A DNA stretch of 64,000 bases from Chimaeribacter coloradensis (GTDB taxonomy: Bacteria; Pseudomonadota; Gammaproteobacteria; Enterobacterales; Enterobacteriaceae): assembly GCF_002858715.1 (NCBI RefSeq), contig NZ_PJZH01000009.1, positions 1-64,000 of the forward strand. Reading direction: 5' to 3'. The position numbers were made by a program, and so were the translations under genes. Shown here piece after piece: positions 53,701-60,947 of the stretch. The notes below the pieces were generated by a model. It was not told the DNA's origin and did not search any database. It saw nothing but the letters and a program-made list of their open reading frames with translations. Position 1 is the first letter of the stretch. Each line of letters starts with the position of its first letter.

Positions 53701-54985
53701 CGCCCTGAACGCGGATAAAACCACCGGCATCGCCGCCGGGAAAGATAAGGTGACGCTGCAGGCGAAAGTCACGGATGCCAACAATAACCCGCTGCGCGAT
53801 GTGAAGGTTGACTGGCGCAGCGACAACAGCAGCGGCGTGTTTACCCCGGCGCAAAGCACCACGGACAGCAACGGCATCGCTACCGCCACCTTCAGCGCCT
53901 CGCTGGCGGCAGACACGCTGATTACCGCCGGCGTCAACGGCAGTGAAATGCAGCAGGCCGTGAGTATCGTGGCGGACAGCAGCACGGCCGCGCTGAAAAC
54001 CGTGGTTGCGGATAAACCGCAGGCAGTGGCTGACGGGCAGGAGACGGTCATCTGGACGGCCACGGTCGTTGACGCCAACCAGAACCCGGTCAACGGGGCG
54101 ACGGTAGAGTGGAACAGCAGCAGCGCGCTGGCGTTTTCGGCGGCCAGCAGCAGCACAGACAGTGACGGCATCGCCACCGTATCCGCCACCGCCACCAAAG
54201 CGGGCAGTGCCGTCGTGACGGCGAAAGTTGCCCAACAGAGCCTCAGCGCCTCTGCGGTCTCCTTTATGGGTGACGTGAAGAGTGCGGTGATCGGCACGCT
54301 GGCCGTTGATAAAACGGTGGTGCTGTCTAACAACAGCGATAAGGCCACCTACACCGCCACGGTGCTGGATGCCAACCAGAACCCGGTCGCGGATGCGGAG
54401 GTTAACTGGACCACCACCCTGAATGCGCTGGAGGCCGCCACCAGCAAGACCAACAGCCAGGGGCTGGCGACAGTCACGCTGAAAGGCAATGAAATGGGGG
54501 CGGTGACGGTGACGGCCGGTATCAACCAGAGCACGGTTGAGAATACGCAGGTGAAATTCATCAATACCCTGACGGATAGCTGGGCGATTACGGCACCATC
54601 AGGCGTTTATACATCCAGTACCATTTATGGCTACCCCAGTTTAGGCTTTGTGGTCGCGGCACCGACAGAGGGGCCAACTGAACTGATATGGGCAGCCTCG
54701 GGGGATGCAATAGTGAAAACGCCGATGAAAGATGAACAAGGTAACGAAGTGATGGTTACTTTCCGCGGCGAACGGATCACAGGGTGTACCGTCCGGCCGT
54801 TTAACGCCTCTATAGGTTGTCAGTCCGGCAGTGGAACCAGTGCCCGCTTCCGCTATAACGCAGCAGATAACCCGGATCTGCCGGCAGGTAACTACAGCGG
54901 TGTGATTCACTTTATGGGCAAAGATGCTTACACCAGCTACGCCTTTGAATTTATCCTCAACACTACGCTGGCCGTGCCGAACTAA
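50792..54985 (+). CDS. inverse autotransporter adhesin (intimin/invasin family) with eight Ig-like repeats
   Basis: A 1397-residue outer-membrane protein. Signal peptide about 1-29 (cleaved after SFSAQA), a short linker, then the intimin-type beta barrel at roughly 80-330 (GLGHRYFSDNWMAGTNVFYD, NGYFRLSDWM, ANGFDIRAEGYFPSWPHLG, NPYTPFPLL-like LNYTPFPLLTVGVNQ). The RNNNIVLEYRKKQ motif plugs and ends the barrel region. About 420-1265 are eight Big_1-type Ig repeats of 95-100 residues (the first divergent), each with an AVADGQ-like start and TDxxGxATV core. A C-terminal domain with two cysteines (GCTVRPFNASIGC) caps it. GTG 50792 is chosen for AAGGG at 7 bases; ATG 50765 is the alternative. No LysM domain. 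Likely adhesin. Confidence 0.9.
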   Translation: MRLIALLQVFLQLINPLFLASLFSFSAQAEERPAVFSDPAKNSPAGKEKTESTQERLATVAAESGALLQSDSASDSLKNRAISASTAAAADSVEGWLNQFGTARVKAMTDEDFSFDGTEADVLVPLYDNQRNLLFTQLGARRVDDRNIINIGLGHRYFSDNWMAGTNVFYDRQISGNGHQRLGLGAELGWDYFKLATNGYFRLSDWMASSRYQDYDERAANGFDIRAEGYFPSWPHLGASVMYEKYYGDQVALFNEDEREKDPYAFNLGLNYTPFPLLTVGVNQKLGKADQQDTQFNLALTYAPGVALDKQLDPGQVAARRTLRGGRLDLVERNNNIVLEYRKKQTLSLALPEKVEGNEAAVLPLAVTVKSQHGLDYIEWQDAELVRQGGAILTTAPGQYAIRLPHYQFSGVNSYTVSAVAHDKEGNTSNSSSMVVNVTGFDLQSIRSATTSSSAALPADGKSQADIQVALTSAGGQPATGLADQLSAIVTPRNAGLKANVSAAPAVSRSPVLTGFTEGAAGVYHSTFTSGTEAGTAEIQPLLMNVKLAKTTITQQSVAIIPAIEAVTASGITALANDSDPITVTARVLTQNGTPHAGATVFWQADNAAATLSAAQSVSDENGLATVMVRSKQVIATTVSARLEQGEAKNSERLAFTADSATALVKQLDLSKTQAVANNNDQVVVTAQVTDATGHPLEKSSVKWAVDQGSATLSAAETETDAQGNATVTLTSAKAGQVVISAQTGNSAAVTSAPVTFAGDHATVKVTAVTPGKTAAVADGQESIIYTATVTDSQGNPLADAVVNWQSTPATAQLSVASSTTNAQGQAQVSVSVSSTVAGKVVVTAQTGQSAAYYAPEVMFTADSRSAKVSAPQASKTSAVANTTDSVVLTTTVTDAHNNPVPNQPVDWQVSPATGSLSSAQTTTDEQGVARVTLTSGTAGSYQVTAAVGSQQATSGSLTFTADAQSARLAALNADKTTGIAAGKDKVTLQAKVTDANNNPLRDVKVDWRSDNSSGVFTPAQSTTDSNGIATATFSASLAADTLITAGVNGSEMQQAVSIVADSSTAALKTVVADKPQAVADGQETVIWTATVVDANQNPVNGATVEWNSSSALAFSAASSSTDSDGIATVSATATKAGSAVVTAKVAQQSLSASAVSFMGDVKSAVIGTLAVDKTVVLSNNSDKATYTATVLDANQNPVADAEVNWTTTLNALEAATSKTNSQGLATVTLKGNEMGAVTVTAGINQSTVENTQVKFINTLTDSWAITAPSGVYTSSTIYGYPSLGFVVAAPTEGPTELIWAASGDAIVKTPMKDEQGNEVMVTFRGERITGCTVRPFNASIGCQSGSGTSARFRYNAADNPDLPAGNYSGVIHFMGKDAYTSYAFEFILNTTLAVPN
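52510..54560 (+). repeat. tandem Ig-like (Big_1) repeat units within the adhesin
   Basis: About seven clear coding repeats of 290-300 bp, seen at protein level by recurring DS-x4-TATVxDxxGNPL and TTDxxGxATVTLTS blocks. They are diverged at the DNA level (no long identical stretches seen), so the array looks old rather than recently expanded. Confidence 0.8.
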
Positions 54986-55004
54986 GCCACAGCGTGATTA
55001 ACCC

Positions 55005-55041
55005 GCCTGACGCCGGTTTGCCCCAGCGTCAGGCTTTTTTT
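55005..55041 (+). terminator. terminator after the adhesin gene
   Basis: GCCTGACGC (55005-55013) and GCGTCAGGC (55026-55034) flank a 12-base loop and are followed by seven T. Confidence 0.92.
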
Positions 55042-55429
55042 ATCCCTGCCGCTTTTCGCCATGATCAGAAAGCCGCCGGTATTTCAGGAACGCCGCGGGT
55101 TTTCAGGAAACTAAACCGCGCCGCGCCGGTATTCTCTTTTCTTAAAACAGCAATTTGTGACCCTACTCACGCCCACCTTTACTTCTTTGCCAGTGCCGGA
55201 AAAGTGCTGTCATTCACAAGAAGGTGGTGCGTGGCATTACTTTCTAGAGTGAAAGTAAGTATTTTCAAAAGGGACACATAATAACCTGACGCCAACACCT
55301 TGCGATTCTATCGTCCCCGCTGAACGTGCCGGCGTAATACCTTTTGCCACCTTGTGATCGTGACCCAATAAAAAAACATTAACTGCCTACCCCCCTGCAA
55401 TCCGGGACCCTACATGTGGAGTACCAGCA
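55042..55429. other. region upstream of the sugar transporter operon
   Basis: A 388-bp stretch with no supported gene. It contains the palindrome 55238-55259 and a TGTGA half-site near 55353 that may belong to CRP, but the second half is weak. No regulator gene is next to the transporter. Confidence 0.5.
55238..55259. promoter_or_regulatory. palindrome TTACTTTC-N6-GAAAGTAA
   Basis: Perfect 8-base arms (55238-55245, 55252-55259) around TAGAGT, about 170 bp before the binding-protein gene of the sugar transporter. Symmetry and length suit a dimeric repressor; the cognate protein is not encoded in the window. Confidence 0.5.
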
Positions 55430-56422
55430 ATGAAAATGAAAACACTCGCAGGTTGTACACTCACCCTCGTCGCTCTGGCGCTGTCCGGTTCTGCCCTGGC
55501 GGAGGTGAAGATCGCCCTGGTGGCGAAATCCCTCGGTAACGGCTTTTTTGAAGCGGCCAACGTGGGGGCGCAGCAGGCCGCCAAAGAGATCGGCGATGTG
55601 AAAGTGATCTACACCGGCCCGACCACCACCACCGCCGAAGCGCAGATCGAAGTGCTCAACGGGCTGATCGCCCAGGGCGTGGACGCCATCGCCATCTCCG
55701 CCAACGACCCGGACGCCGTGGTGCCGGTGCTGAAAAAAGCGATGCAGCGCGGCATCAAGGTCGTCTCCTGGGATTCCGGCGTGGCGAAAGCGGGCCGCCA
55801 GATCCACCTCAACCCCTCCAATAATGCGCTGATTGGCGAAACCAACGTCAAACTGGCGGCAGATGCGCTGAAAGCGCTGAACCTGGAAAAAGGCGACGTG
55901 GCGGTACTGAGCGCCACGCCCACCTCCACCAACCAGAACGTCTGGATTGAGGAGATGAAAAAGGTGCTGCCGAAGTACCCGTCGGTGAATCTGGTAACCG
56001 TGGCCTACGGCGACGACCTGTCGGACAAGAGTTACCGTGAAACGGTGGGGCTGCTGAAGTCCTACCCTGACCTGAAAGTGATCGTCTCCCCGTCGTCGGT
56101 CGGCATCGTGGCCGCGGCGCAGGCGGTGAAAGATCAGGGCAAAATCGGCCAGGTCTATGTCACCGGGCTGGGGTTGCCGTCTGAAATGGCGGGGGCAGTG
56201 AAATCGGGCGCGTCAAAGAGCTTCGCCATCTGGAACCCGATCGACCTCGGCTATGCCGCCACCTATTTAGCGGACGATCTGGTGAAAGGCACCGCCACCA
56301 AAACCGAGGCCAGCATGGGCAAACTCGGCAAAGTGAAGCTGGACGCTGACGGCAGCGGTGCCATGGCGGAACCTTTCGTCTACGACGCCGCTAACATCGA
56401 TAAATTCTCCAAAATCTTCTGA
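55430..56422 (+). CDS. rhamnose-type sugar ABC transporter, substrate-binding protein (RhaS-like)
   Basis: A 330-residue periplasmic protein with a signal peptide (MKMKTLAGCTLTLVALALSGSALA) and the type I sugar-binding fold. The stretches IALVAKSLGNGFFEAAN, GLIAQGVDAIAISANDPDAV and VYVTGLGLPSEMAGAVKSGA agree with rhizobial RhaS as I remember it, and less closely with the AI-2 receptor LsrB. Rhamnose or a related deoxy-sugar is the likely ligand. GGAG precedes the ATG at 9 bases. First gene of a four-gene transporter. Confidence 0.82.
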   Translation: MKMKTLAGCTLTLVALALSGSALAEVKIALVAKSLGNGFFEAANVGAQQAAKEIGDVKVIYTGPTTTTAEAQIEVLNGLIAQGVDAIAISANDPDAVVPVLKKAMQRGIKVVSWDSGVAKAGRQIHLNPSNNALIGETNVKLAADALKALNLEKGDVAVLSATPTSTNQNVWIEEMKKVLPKYPSVNLVTVAYGDDLSDKSYRETVGLLKSYPDLKVIVSPSSVGIVAAAQAVKDQGKIGQVYVTGLGLPSEMAGAVKSGASKSFAIWNPIDLGYAATYLADDLVKGTATKTEASMGKLGKVKLDADGSGAMAEPFVYDAANIDKFSKIF

Positions 56423-56432
56423 TGACGCAACC

Positions 56433-56463
56433 GGCGGCCGGCGCAGATGCCGCCGCCCTTTTT
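56433..56463 (+). terminator. attenuator-like hairpin between binding protein and ATPase genes
   Basis: GGCGGC (56433-56438) and GCCGCC (56449-56454) with a 10-base loop, followed by GCCC and TTTTT. A leaky terminator here would keep the binding protein in excess over the membrane parts. Confidence 0.6.
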
Positions 56464-56487
56464 GCTTTTTGGCTGGGGATGTTAACC

Positions 56488-57999
56488 ATGACAATCGCCA
56501 CACCGCTGCTGTCGCTTAAGGGGATCACCAAAACCTTCCCCGGCGTGCGCGCGCTTGAAAACGTACAACTGGATCTCTGGCCCGGCAAAGTCACGGCGCT
56601 CATTGGTGAAAACGGGGCCGGGAAATCCACGCTGGTGAAAGTGATGACGGGCATTTATCAGCCCGATGAGGGTGAACTGCTCTACAAAGCGATTCCGATT
56701 ACCCTGCCGACGCCCGAGGCGGCGCACAAAGTCGGCATCACCGCCATCCACCAGGAAACCGTGCTGTTTGATGAGCTTACGGTGACGGAAAACATTTTTG
56801 TCGGCCACTACCGCTACCGCGGCCTGTTCAAAAAACTCGACTGGCCCGCCATGCACCAGCAGGCGCGCGAAATCCTCACCCGCCTGGAAGTGCAGATTGA
56901 CCCGCGCGTGACGCTGAAAACCCTGAGCATCGCCCAGCGGCATATGGTGGCGATTGCGCGGGCACTGTCGTTTGATGCGCAGGTGGTGATCCTGGATGAG
57001 CCGACCGCCGCGCTGTCACAGCATGAGATCGTCGAGTTTTATCAGATCGTCGAACGGCTGAAACGCGAAGGGAAAGCCATTCTGTTTATTTCGCATAAAT
57101 TCGATGAGATTTTCGCGATTTCCGACCACTACACCATCCTGCGGGACGGCGTGTACATCAGCTCCGGCGAGATCAGCGACATCACCGAAAACCGCATGGT
57201 CACCATGATGGTTGGGCGTGAAATCACCCACGCTTACCCAAAAATCCATACCGAACCGGGCGAGACGGTGCTGGAGGTGAAAAACCTCTGCCACCCCACC
57301 GAATTCGCCCATATCAACTTCTCCCTGCGCAAAGGGGAGATCCTCGGCTTTTACGGGCTGGTCGGGGCGGGGCGTACTGAACTGATGCAGGCGCTCTCCG
57401 GCGTAACGCAGCCCTCCCAGGGCGAGATCCGGCTTAACGGCCAAGTGCGGCATTTCCACCAGCCCGCGGATGCCATCAACGCCGGGATTGTCTGTGTGCC
57501 GGAAGAGCGCCAGAAACAGGGGGCAATCATCCAGTTGCCGATCAGCCAGAACATCAGCCTGCCGCAGCTGAGCCGCCTGAACCCGAACGGCATCCTGAAT
57601 GATGCCCGCGAATGGCAGCTCGCCGACGACTACGCCAGACGGCTCCAGGTTAAGGCGTTCAGCTGGAAACAGCCGGTGGAGACGCTCTCCGGCGGCAACC
57701 AGCAGAAGGTGGTGATCGGCAAATGGCTGGCGACCCAGCCTACGGTCATCATCCTCGATGAGCCGACCAAGGGCATCGATATCGGCTCCAAAGCGGCAGT
57801 ACACCAGTTTATGTCGGAGCTGGTGGGGCAGGGGCTGGCGGTGATTATGGTGTCATCGGAGCTGCCGGAAGTGATGGGCATGGCGGATCGCATCATCGTC
57901 ATGCACGAAGGGCTGATGGTGGCGGAGTTCCGCGCCGGGGAAGCCAGTGCGGAAAGGATTGTCAGCGCCGCCAGCGGCGCGGGCGAGGAGGCAGCATAA
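56488..57999 (+). CDS. sugar ABC transporter ATP-binding protein (RhaT-like, double ABC domain)
   Basis: A 503-residue ATPase with two ABC modules: GENGAGKST, a divergent signature LSIAQRHMVAIARAL and VILDEPTAAL in the first; degenerate [24 protein letters not shown] and IILDEPTKGID in the second. ATG 56488 fits the family N-terminus (PLLSLKGITKTFPGVRAL). An ATG at 56422 overlapping the previous stop would add 22 residues, partly from the attenuator region. Stop TAA touches the next ATG. Confidence 0.85.
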   Translation: MTIATPLLSLKGITKTFPGVRALENVQLDLWPGKVTALIGENGAGKSTLVKVMTGIYQPDEGELLYKAIPITLPTPEAAHKVGITAIHQETVLFDELTVTENIFVGHYRYRGLFKKLDWPAMHQQAREILTRLEVQIDPRVTLKTLSIAQRHMVAIARALSFDAQVVILDEPTAALSQHEIVEFYQIVERLKREGKAILFISHKFDEIFAISDHYTILRDGVYISSGEISDITENRMVTMMVGREITHAYPKIHTEPGETVLEVKNLCHPTEFAHINFSLRKGEILGFYGLVGAGRTELMQALSGVTQPSQGEIRLNGQVRHFHQPADAINAGIVCVPEERQKQGAIIQLPISQNISLPQLSRLNPNGILNDAREWQLADDYARRLQVKAFSWKQPVETLSGGNQQKVVIGKWLATQPTVIILDEPTKGIDIGSKAAVHQFMSELVGQGLAVIMVSSELPEVMGMADRIIVMHEGLMVAEFRAGEASAERIVSAASGAGEEAA

Positions 58000-59004
58000 A
58001 TGTGGCAAGCATTGCTGAAACACCGTGAAGCCCTGCTCGGCGGGGTGATTCTGCTGATGGTGCTGGCGATTGGCAGCCGGGTACCCTCTTTCCTGCGGCC
58101 GGGCAACCTGGTGGAGATCTTTAACGACACCTCTATCTTGATCATCCTGGCGCTGGGCCAGATGATGGTGCTGCTGACCAAAGGCATCGATTTGTCGATG
58201 GCGGCCAACCTGGCGCTGACCGGCATGATCGTGGCGCTGCTTAACTTCCACCATCCGGAAATCCCGGTCGGTGTGCTGCTGGTCATCGCCACACTGCTGG
58301 GACTGGTGATGGGGATGATCAACGGGCTGCTGGTGTGGAAGCTCGGCATCCCGGCGATTGTGGTGACGCTCGGCACCATGAGCATCTACCGCGGCATTAT
58401 CTTCCTGCTCTCCAACGGCGGCTGGATCAACGCGCACCAGATGAGCAGCGACTTCCTCGGCCTGCCGCGCACCCCCCTGCTGGGCATGCCGGTGCTGAGC
58501 TGGTGCGCCGTGGCCGCGCTGCTGCTGGTGGGCTACTTCCTGCTCTACAGCCGCACCGGGCGCGCGATGTACACCGCCGGCGGCAACGCCACCGCGGCTT
58601 ACTACACCGGCATCAACGCTGGGAAGATGCAGTTCATCAGCTTCAGCCTCTCCGGCGCGCTGGCCGGGTTCTGCGGCTACCTCTGGATCTCCCGCTTTGC
58701 GGTGGCCTACGTGGATGTGGCGAACGGGTTTGAGCTGCAAATCGTCGCCGCCTGCGTGATTGGCGGCATCAGTACCATGGGCGGCATCGGCCGCGTCTGG
58801 GGCTGCCTGATGGGCGCGCTGTTCCTGGGCGTGATCAATAACGCGCTGCCGGTGATTGGTATCTCGCCGTTCTGGCAGATGGCGATTTCCGGCGCGGTGA
58901 TTGTCGTCGCGGTGCTGCTGAATGAGCGGGGCAATAAACGTAAAGGGCGGCTAATCCTGCGTGATGTGGCTCTCTCCAGACAACAAGAAGGGATGAAACC
59001 ATGA
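58000..59004 (+). CDS. sugar ABC transporter permease 1 (RhaP-like)
   Basis: A 334-residue membrane protein of the BPD_transp_2 family with about ten hydrophobic segments and the motif LTKGIDLSMAANLALTGM, equivalent to the [10 protein letters not shown] motif of RbsC. Pairs with the next permease to form a heterodimeric channel. Starts directly after the ATPase stop and overlaps the next start by 4 bp. Confidence 0.86.
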   Translation: MWQALLKHREALLGGVILLMVLAIGSRVPSFLRPGNLVEIFNDTSILIILALGQMMVLLTKGIDLSMAANLALTGMIVALLNFHHPEIPVGVLLVIATLLGLVMGMINGLLVWKLGIPAIVVTLGTMSIYRGIIFLLSNGGWINAHQMSSDFLGLPRTPLLGMPVLSWCAVAALLLVGYFLLYSRTGRAMYTAGGNATAAYYTGINAGKMQFISFSLSGALAGFCGYLWISRFAVAYVDVANGFELQIVAACVIGGISTMGGIGRVWGCLMGALFLGVINNALPVIGISPFWQMAISGAVIVVAVLLNERGNKRKGRLILRDVALSRQQEGMKP

Positions 59005-60014
59005 ACAAGACGCTGATTTCCGATCGCGCTGCGCCGGCCGTTTCACCGCCTTCCCGCATGAAGCGCCTGTTATGCTGGGAGAGTTTCCTGCTTGCGGTGA
59101 CGCTGGCGGTTTTCCTGGCGAACGCGCTGGCCTCGCCCTACTTCCTGAACATCTGGAACCTGTCGGACGCCACCTTTAACTTCACTGAAAAAGCGATCAT
59201 CGTGCTGCCGATGGCGATGCTGATTATCGCCCGGGAGATCGACCTGTCGGTGGCCTCAACCATTGCCCTAAGCTCAACGGTGATGGGCTTCTGCGCGCAG
59301 GCAGGCGTAGGCACGGCGGGGCTGGTGGGCATCGGGCTGGGGGTGGGGCTGCTGTGCGGGTTGATCAACGGCCTGCTGGTGACGCGCTTCAACCTCTCGT
59401 CCATCGTGATTACCATCGGCACCATGAGCCTCTACCGCGGGATCGCCTACATCCTGCTGGGTGACCAGGCGCTGAACGCCTATCCGCCGGAGTTTGCCTG
59501 GTTCGGCCAGGGTTACGTCTGGGAGGCGCTCTCTTTTGAGTTCGCGCTGTTTATTGTGTTGGCTATCGCGTTCGCCTTCCTGTTGCATAAAACCAACTTT
59601 GGCCGCCGCACTTACGCCATCGGCAATAACCCGACCGGTGCCTGGTATTCCGGCATCAACGTCAAACGCCATAACCTGATCCTGTTTGTGCTGGTAGGCG
59701 TGATGGCCGGGCTGGCCGCCGTGCTGCTGACCTCGCGCCTCGGCAGCACGCGGCCGACCATCGCCGTGGGCTGGGAGCTGAGCGTGGTAACGATGGCCGT
59801 GCTGGGCGGCGTGAATATCCTGGGCGGCTCCGGCAGTATGCCGGGCGTGATCATCGCCGCCTTCCTGATGGGGCTGGTAACCTTCGGCCTGAGCCTGCTG
59901 AACGTGCCGGGCATCGTGATGTCGATTATCGTCGGCCTGATGCTGATCACGGTAATCACCCTGCCGATACTCACCCGGCGGGTAATGCAGCGGCGGCGGG
60001 GCAACGCCGCCTGA
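59001..60014 (+). CDS. sugar ABC transporter permease 2 (RhaQ-like)
   Basis: A 337-residue permease of the same family as the previous one (IAREIDLSVASTIALSSTVM; VAVGWELSVVTMAVLGGVNILGGSG). ATGA overlap with the upstream gene couples translation. Last gene of the operon; no mutarotase (RhaU) or catabolic gene follows, unlike in rhizobia. Confidence 0.86.
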   Translation: MNKTLISDRAAPAVSPPSRMKRLLCWESFLLAVTLAVFLANALASPYFLNIWNLSDATFNFTEKAIIVLPMAMLIIAREIDLSVASTIALSSTVMGFCAQAGVGTAGLVGIGLGVGLLCGLINGLLVTRFNLSSIVITIGTMSLYRGIAYILLGDQALNAYPPEFAWFGQGYVWEALSFEFALFIVLAIAFAFLLHKTNFGRRTYAIGNNPTGAWYSGINVKRHNLILFVLVGVMAGLAAVLLTSRLGSTRPTIAVGWELSVVTMAVLGGVNILGGSGSMPGVIIAAFLMGLVTFGLSLLNVPGIVMSIIVGLMLITVITLPILTRRVMQRRRGNAA

Positions 60015-60034
60015 CAGGCTGCCCGGCAAAAAAT

Positions 60035-60073
60035 AAAAAAGCCCGCATTAACCTTGGTTAATGCGGGCTTTTT
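60035..60073 (+). terminator. terminator of the sugar transporter operon
   Basis: GCCCGCATTAA and TTAATGCGGGC form an 11-bp perfect stem (60041-60068) with A tracts before and TTTTT after. It marks the end of the recognisable core chromosome; the text to the right looks mobile. Confidence 0.93.
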
Positions 60074-60224
60074 ACTGCCTGGCAGCGCGCGATGCAGAAA
60101 CTGGAAAATCGAGCTAACTCGTTAATCTATCAGCGATACGTTGCCTTGAAAACATGGCTATGGGCACATTCAAGGACACAAAAACCAAATAGCTGGTGGA
60201 ACCACGGTTAAAACCATCAACCTA

Positions 60225-60350
60225 TGAGGACTTAGGGGAGTTCAGCTTTTATTGCGGTGTTCCCGTAATGGCGATAGCTTTTACCAATGAATCTCGCCTT
60301 CTTAATAACTGAGCATAAGATTTTATGCGGGACGCATAAGCTCCCCTGTT
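60225..60350 (+). ncRNA. candidate structured RNA (possibly C4-type antisense RNA of a P4/P1-like immunity region)
   Basis: Several stems are visible: GGCGA (60270-60274) with TCGCC (60294-60298), and GGGGAG (60235-60240) with CTCCCC (60341-60346). Two hairpins exclude each other: GCATAA/TTATGC (60313-60318 with 60323-60328) versus TTATGCG/CGCATAA (60323-60329 with 60333-60339). P1, P7 and P4-like elements make a small antisense RNA in this place, upstream of an Icd/Ash-type ORF. Identity is inference; I cannot compare with the Rfam C4 model. Confidence 0.35.
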
Positions 60351-60401
60351 ATGAGGTGATAAGCATAGTTTTTGCGTACTAACTTGCGTTATAGTCCCCA
60401 C

Positions 60402-60420
60402 GTTGCGGCAAAACCGCAAC
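60402..60420 (+). promoter_or_regulatory. hairpin over the first codons of the Ash-like ORF
   Basis: GTTGCGG-CAAAA-CCGCAAC is a perfect 7-bp stem that includes the TTG at 60403. It may control translation or termination, and makes TTG 60403 a doubtful start. Confidence 0.5.
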
Positions 60421-60657
60421 CGGAATTGGCGTTCCGAATTATCACGAGTGTCGGTAGCGATGTTTGCAGTGCTACTGGCGTGGCCTGCGCTCGCCCCTTC
60501 AATGGTGGCTCAGGCAGGGGCTTCGAAAGAAGCGCCGGGTCGTGATAACCGGTACGCCAACCCTGTCTGGGTCACCACCAGTGAGCCTGGCGTCTCCGGT
60601 GGTGGCGTTAACCTGCTTATCACGAAGCGGAGCGCTGCGTATGTGTCCTGTCCCTGA
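60403..60657 (+). CDS. Ash-like small protein of a P4-type element (start uncertain)
   Basis: An 84-residue frame from TTG 60403; GTG 60448 and ATG 60460 are other possible starts. The segment PSMVAQAGASKEAPGRDN with NPVWVTTSEPGVSGG resembles the C-terminal part of Ash/Icd-like proteins found in P4-like satellites and prophages (recalled, not searched). Its function is unknown; P1 Icd blocks host cell division. It lies right of the structured region 60225-60350 and is followed by another small ORF in the same direction. Confidence 0.45.
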   Translation: MRQNRNRNWRSELSRVSVAMFAVLLAWPALAPSMVAQAGASKEAPGRDNRYANPVWVTTSEPGVSGGGVNLLITKRSAAYVSCP

Positions 60658-60674
60658 ATTTCCCATTACACCAG

Positions 60675-60687
60675 CCTCCGCCGGAGG
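60675..60687 (+). promoter_or_regulatory. hairpin hiding the ribosome binding site of the 67-residue ORF
   Basis: CCTCC-GCC-GGAGG: a 5-bp perfect stem whose right arm is the whole Shine-Dalgarno sequence GGAGG, 5 bases before ATG 60693. In the RNA this would limit translation unless it is opened. Confidence 0.6.
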
Positions 60688-60692
60688 TATCT

Positions 60693-60896
60693 ATGAAAAT
60701 CACCGTAGAACAACCCTCAGCCAGAGAACTGGTCGATCGCTCGCGAGTTCTGGTGCATGTGATGCTCGAACATCCTGATGATATCGGCCCGAATTATGCG
60801 TTGCTTCTCATCCTCGCCGATCAGCTACAACTGTTAAGAGATGCTTTTGAAGAGGATGAGGTCAGACGGCTTAGAGATGAAAAACTTCCTGTTTAA
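60693..60896 (+). CDS. small acidic protein of unknown function
   Basis: A 67-residue protein, not recognised. It is predicted helical and acidic near the C-terminus (LRDAFEEDEVRRLRDEK). A perfect GGAGG ribosome binding site supports translation. It is 35 bp after the Ash-like ORF and likely on the same transcript; it converges with the channel gene. Small proteins of this kind are common in the regulatory region of P4-like elements. Confidence 0.6.
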   Translation: MKITVEQPSARELVDRSRVLVHVMLEHPDDIGPNYALLLILADQLQLLRDAFEEDEVRRLRDEKLPV

Positions 60897-60947
60897 GTGT
60901 CCATCTCAAACAATATCAAGGACGATATTGTTTGAGATTTAATTAAT

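Noticed and set aside
53000-54500. CRISPR-like or recent tandem DNA array in the adhesin gene
   Set aside because: Periodicity is at protein level (Ig-like domains); DNA units are long and diverged.
60075-60230. tRNA gene or att core at the left end of the mobile element
   Set aside because: No cloverleaf or T-arm GTTCGAATC-like sequence found, and no repeat of it on the right within the window.
60464-60778. 104-residue frame overlapping the Ash-like ORF and the 67-residue ORF
   Set aside because: Overlaps both better-supported small ORFs, lacks a ribosome binding site and looks like an out-of-frame reading.
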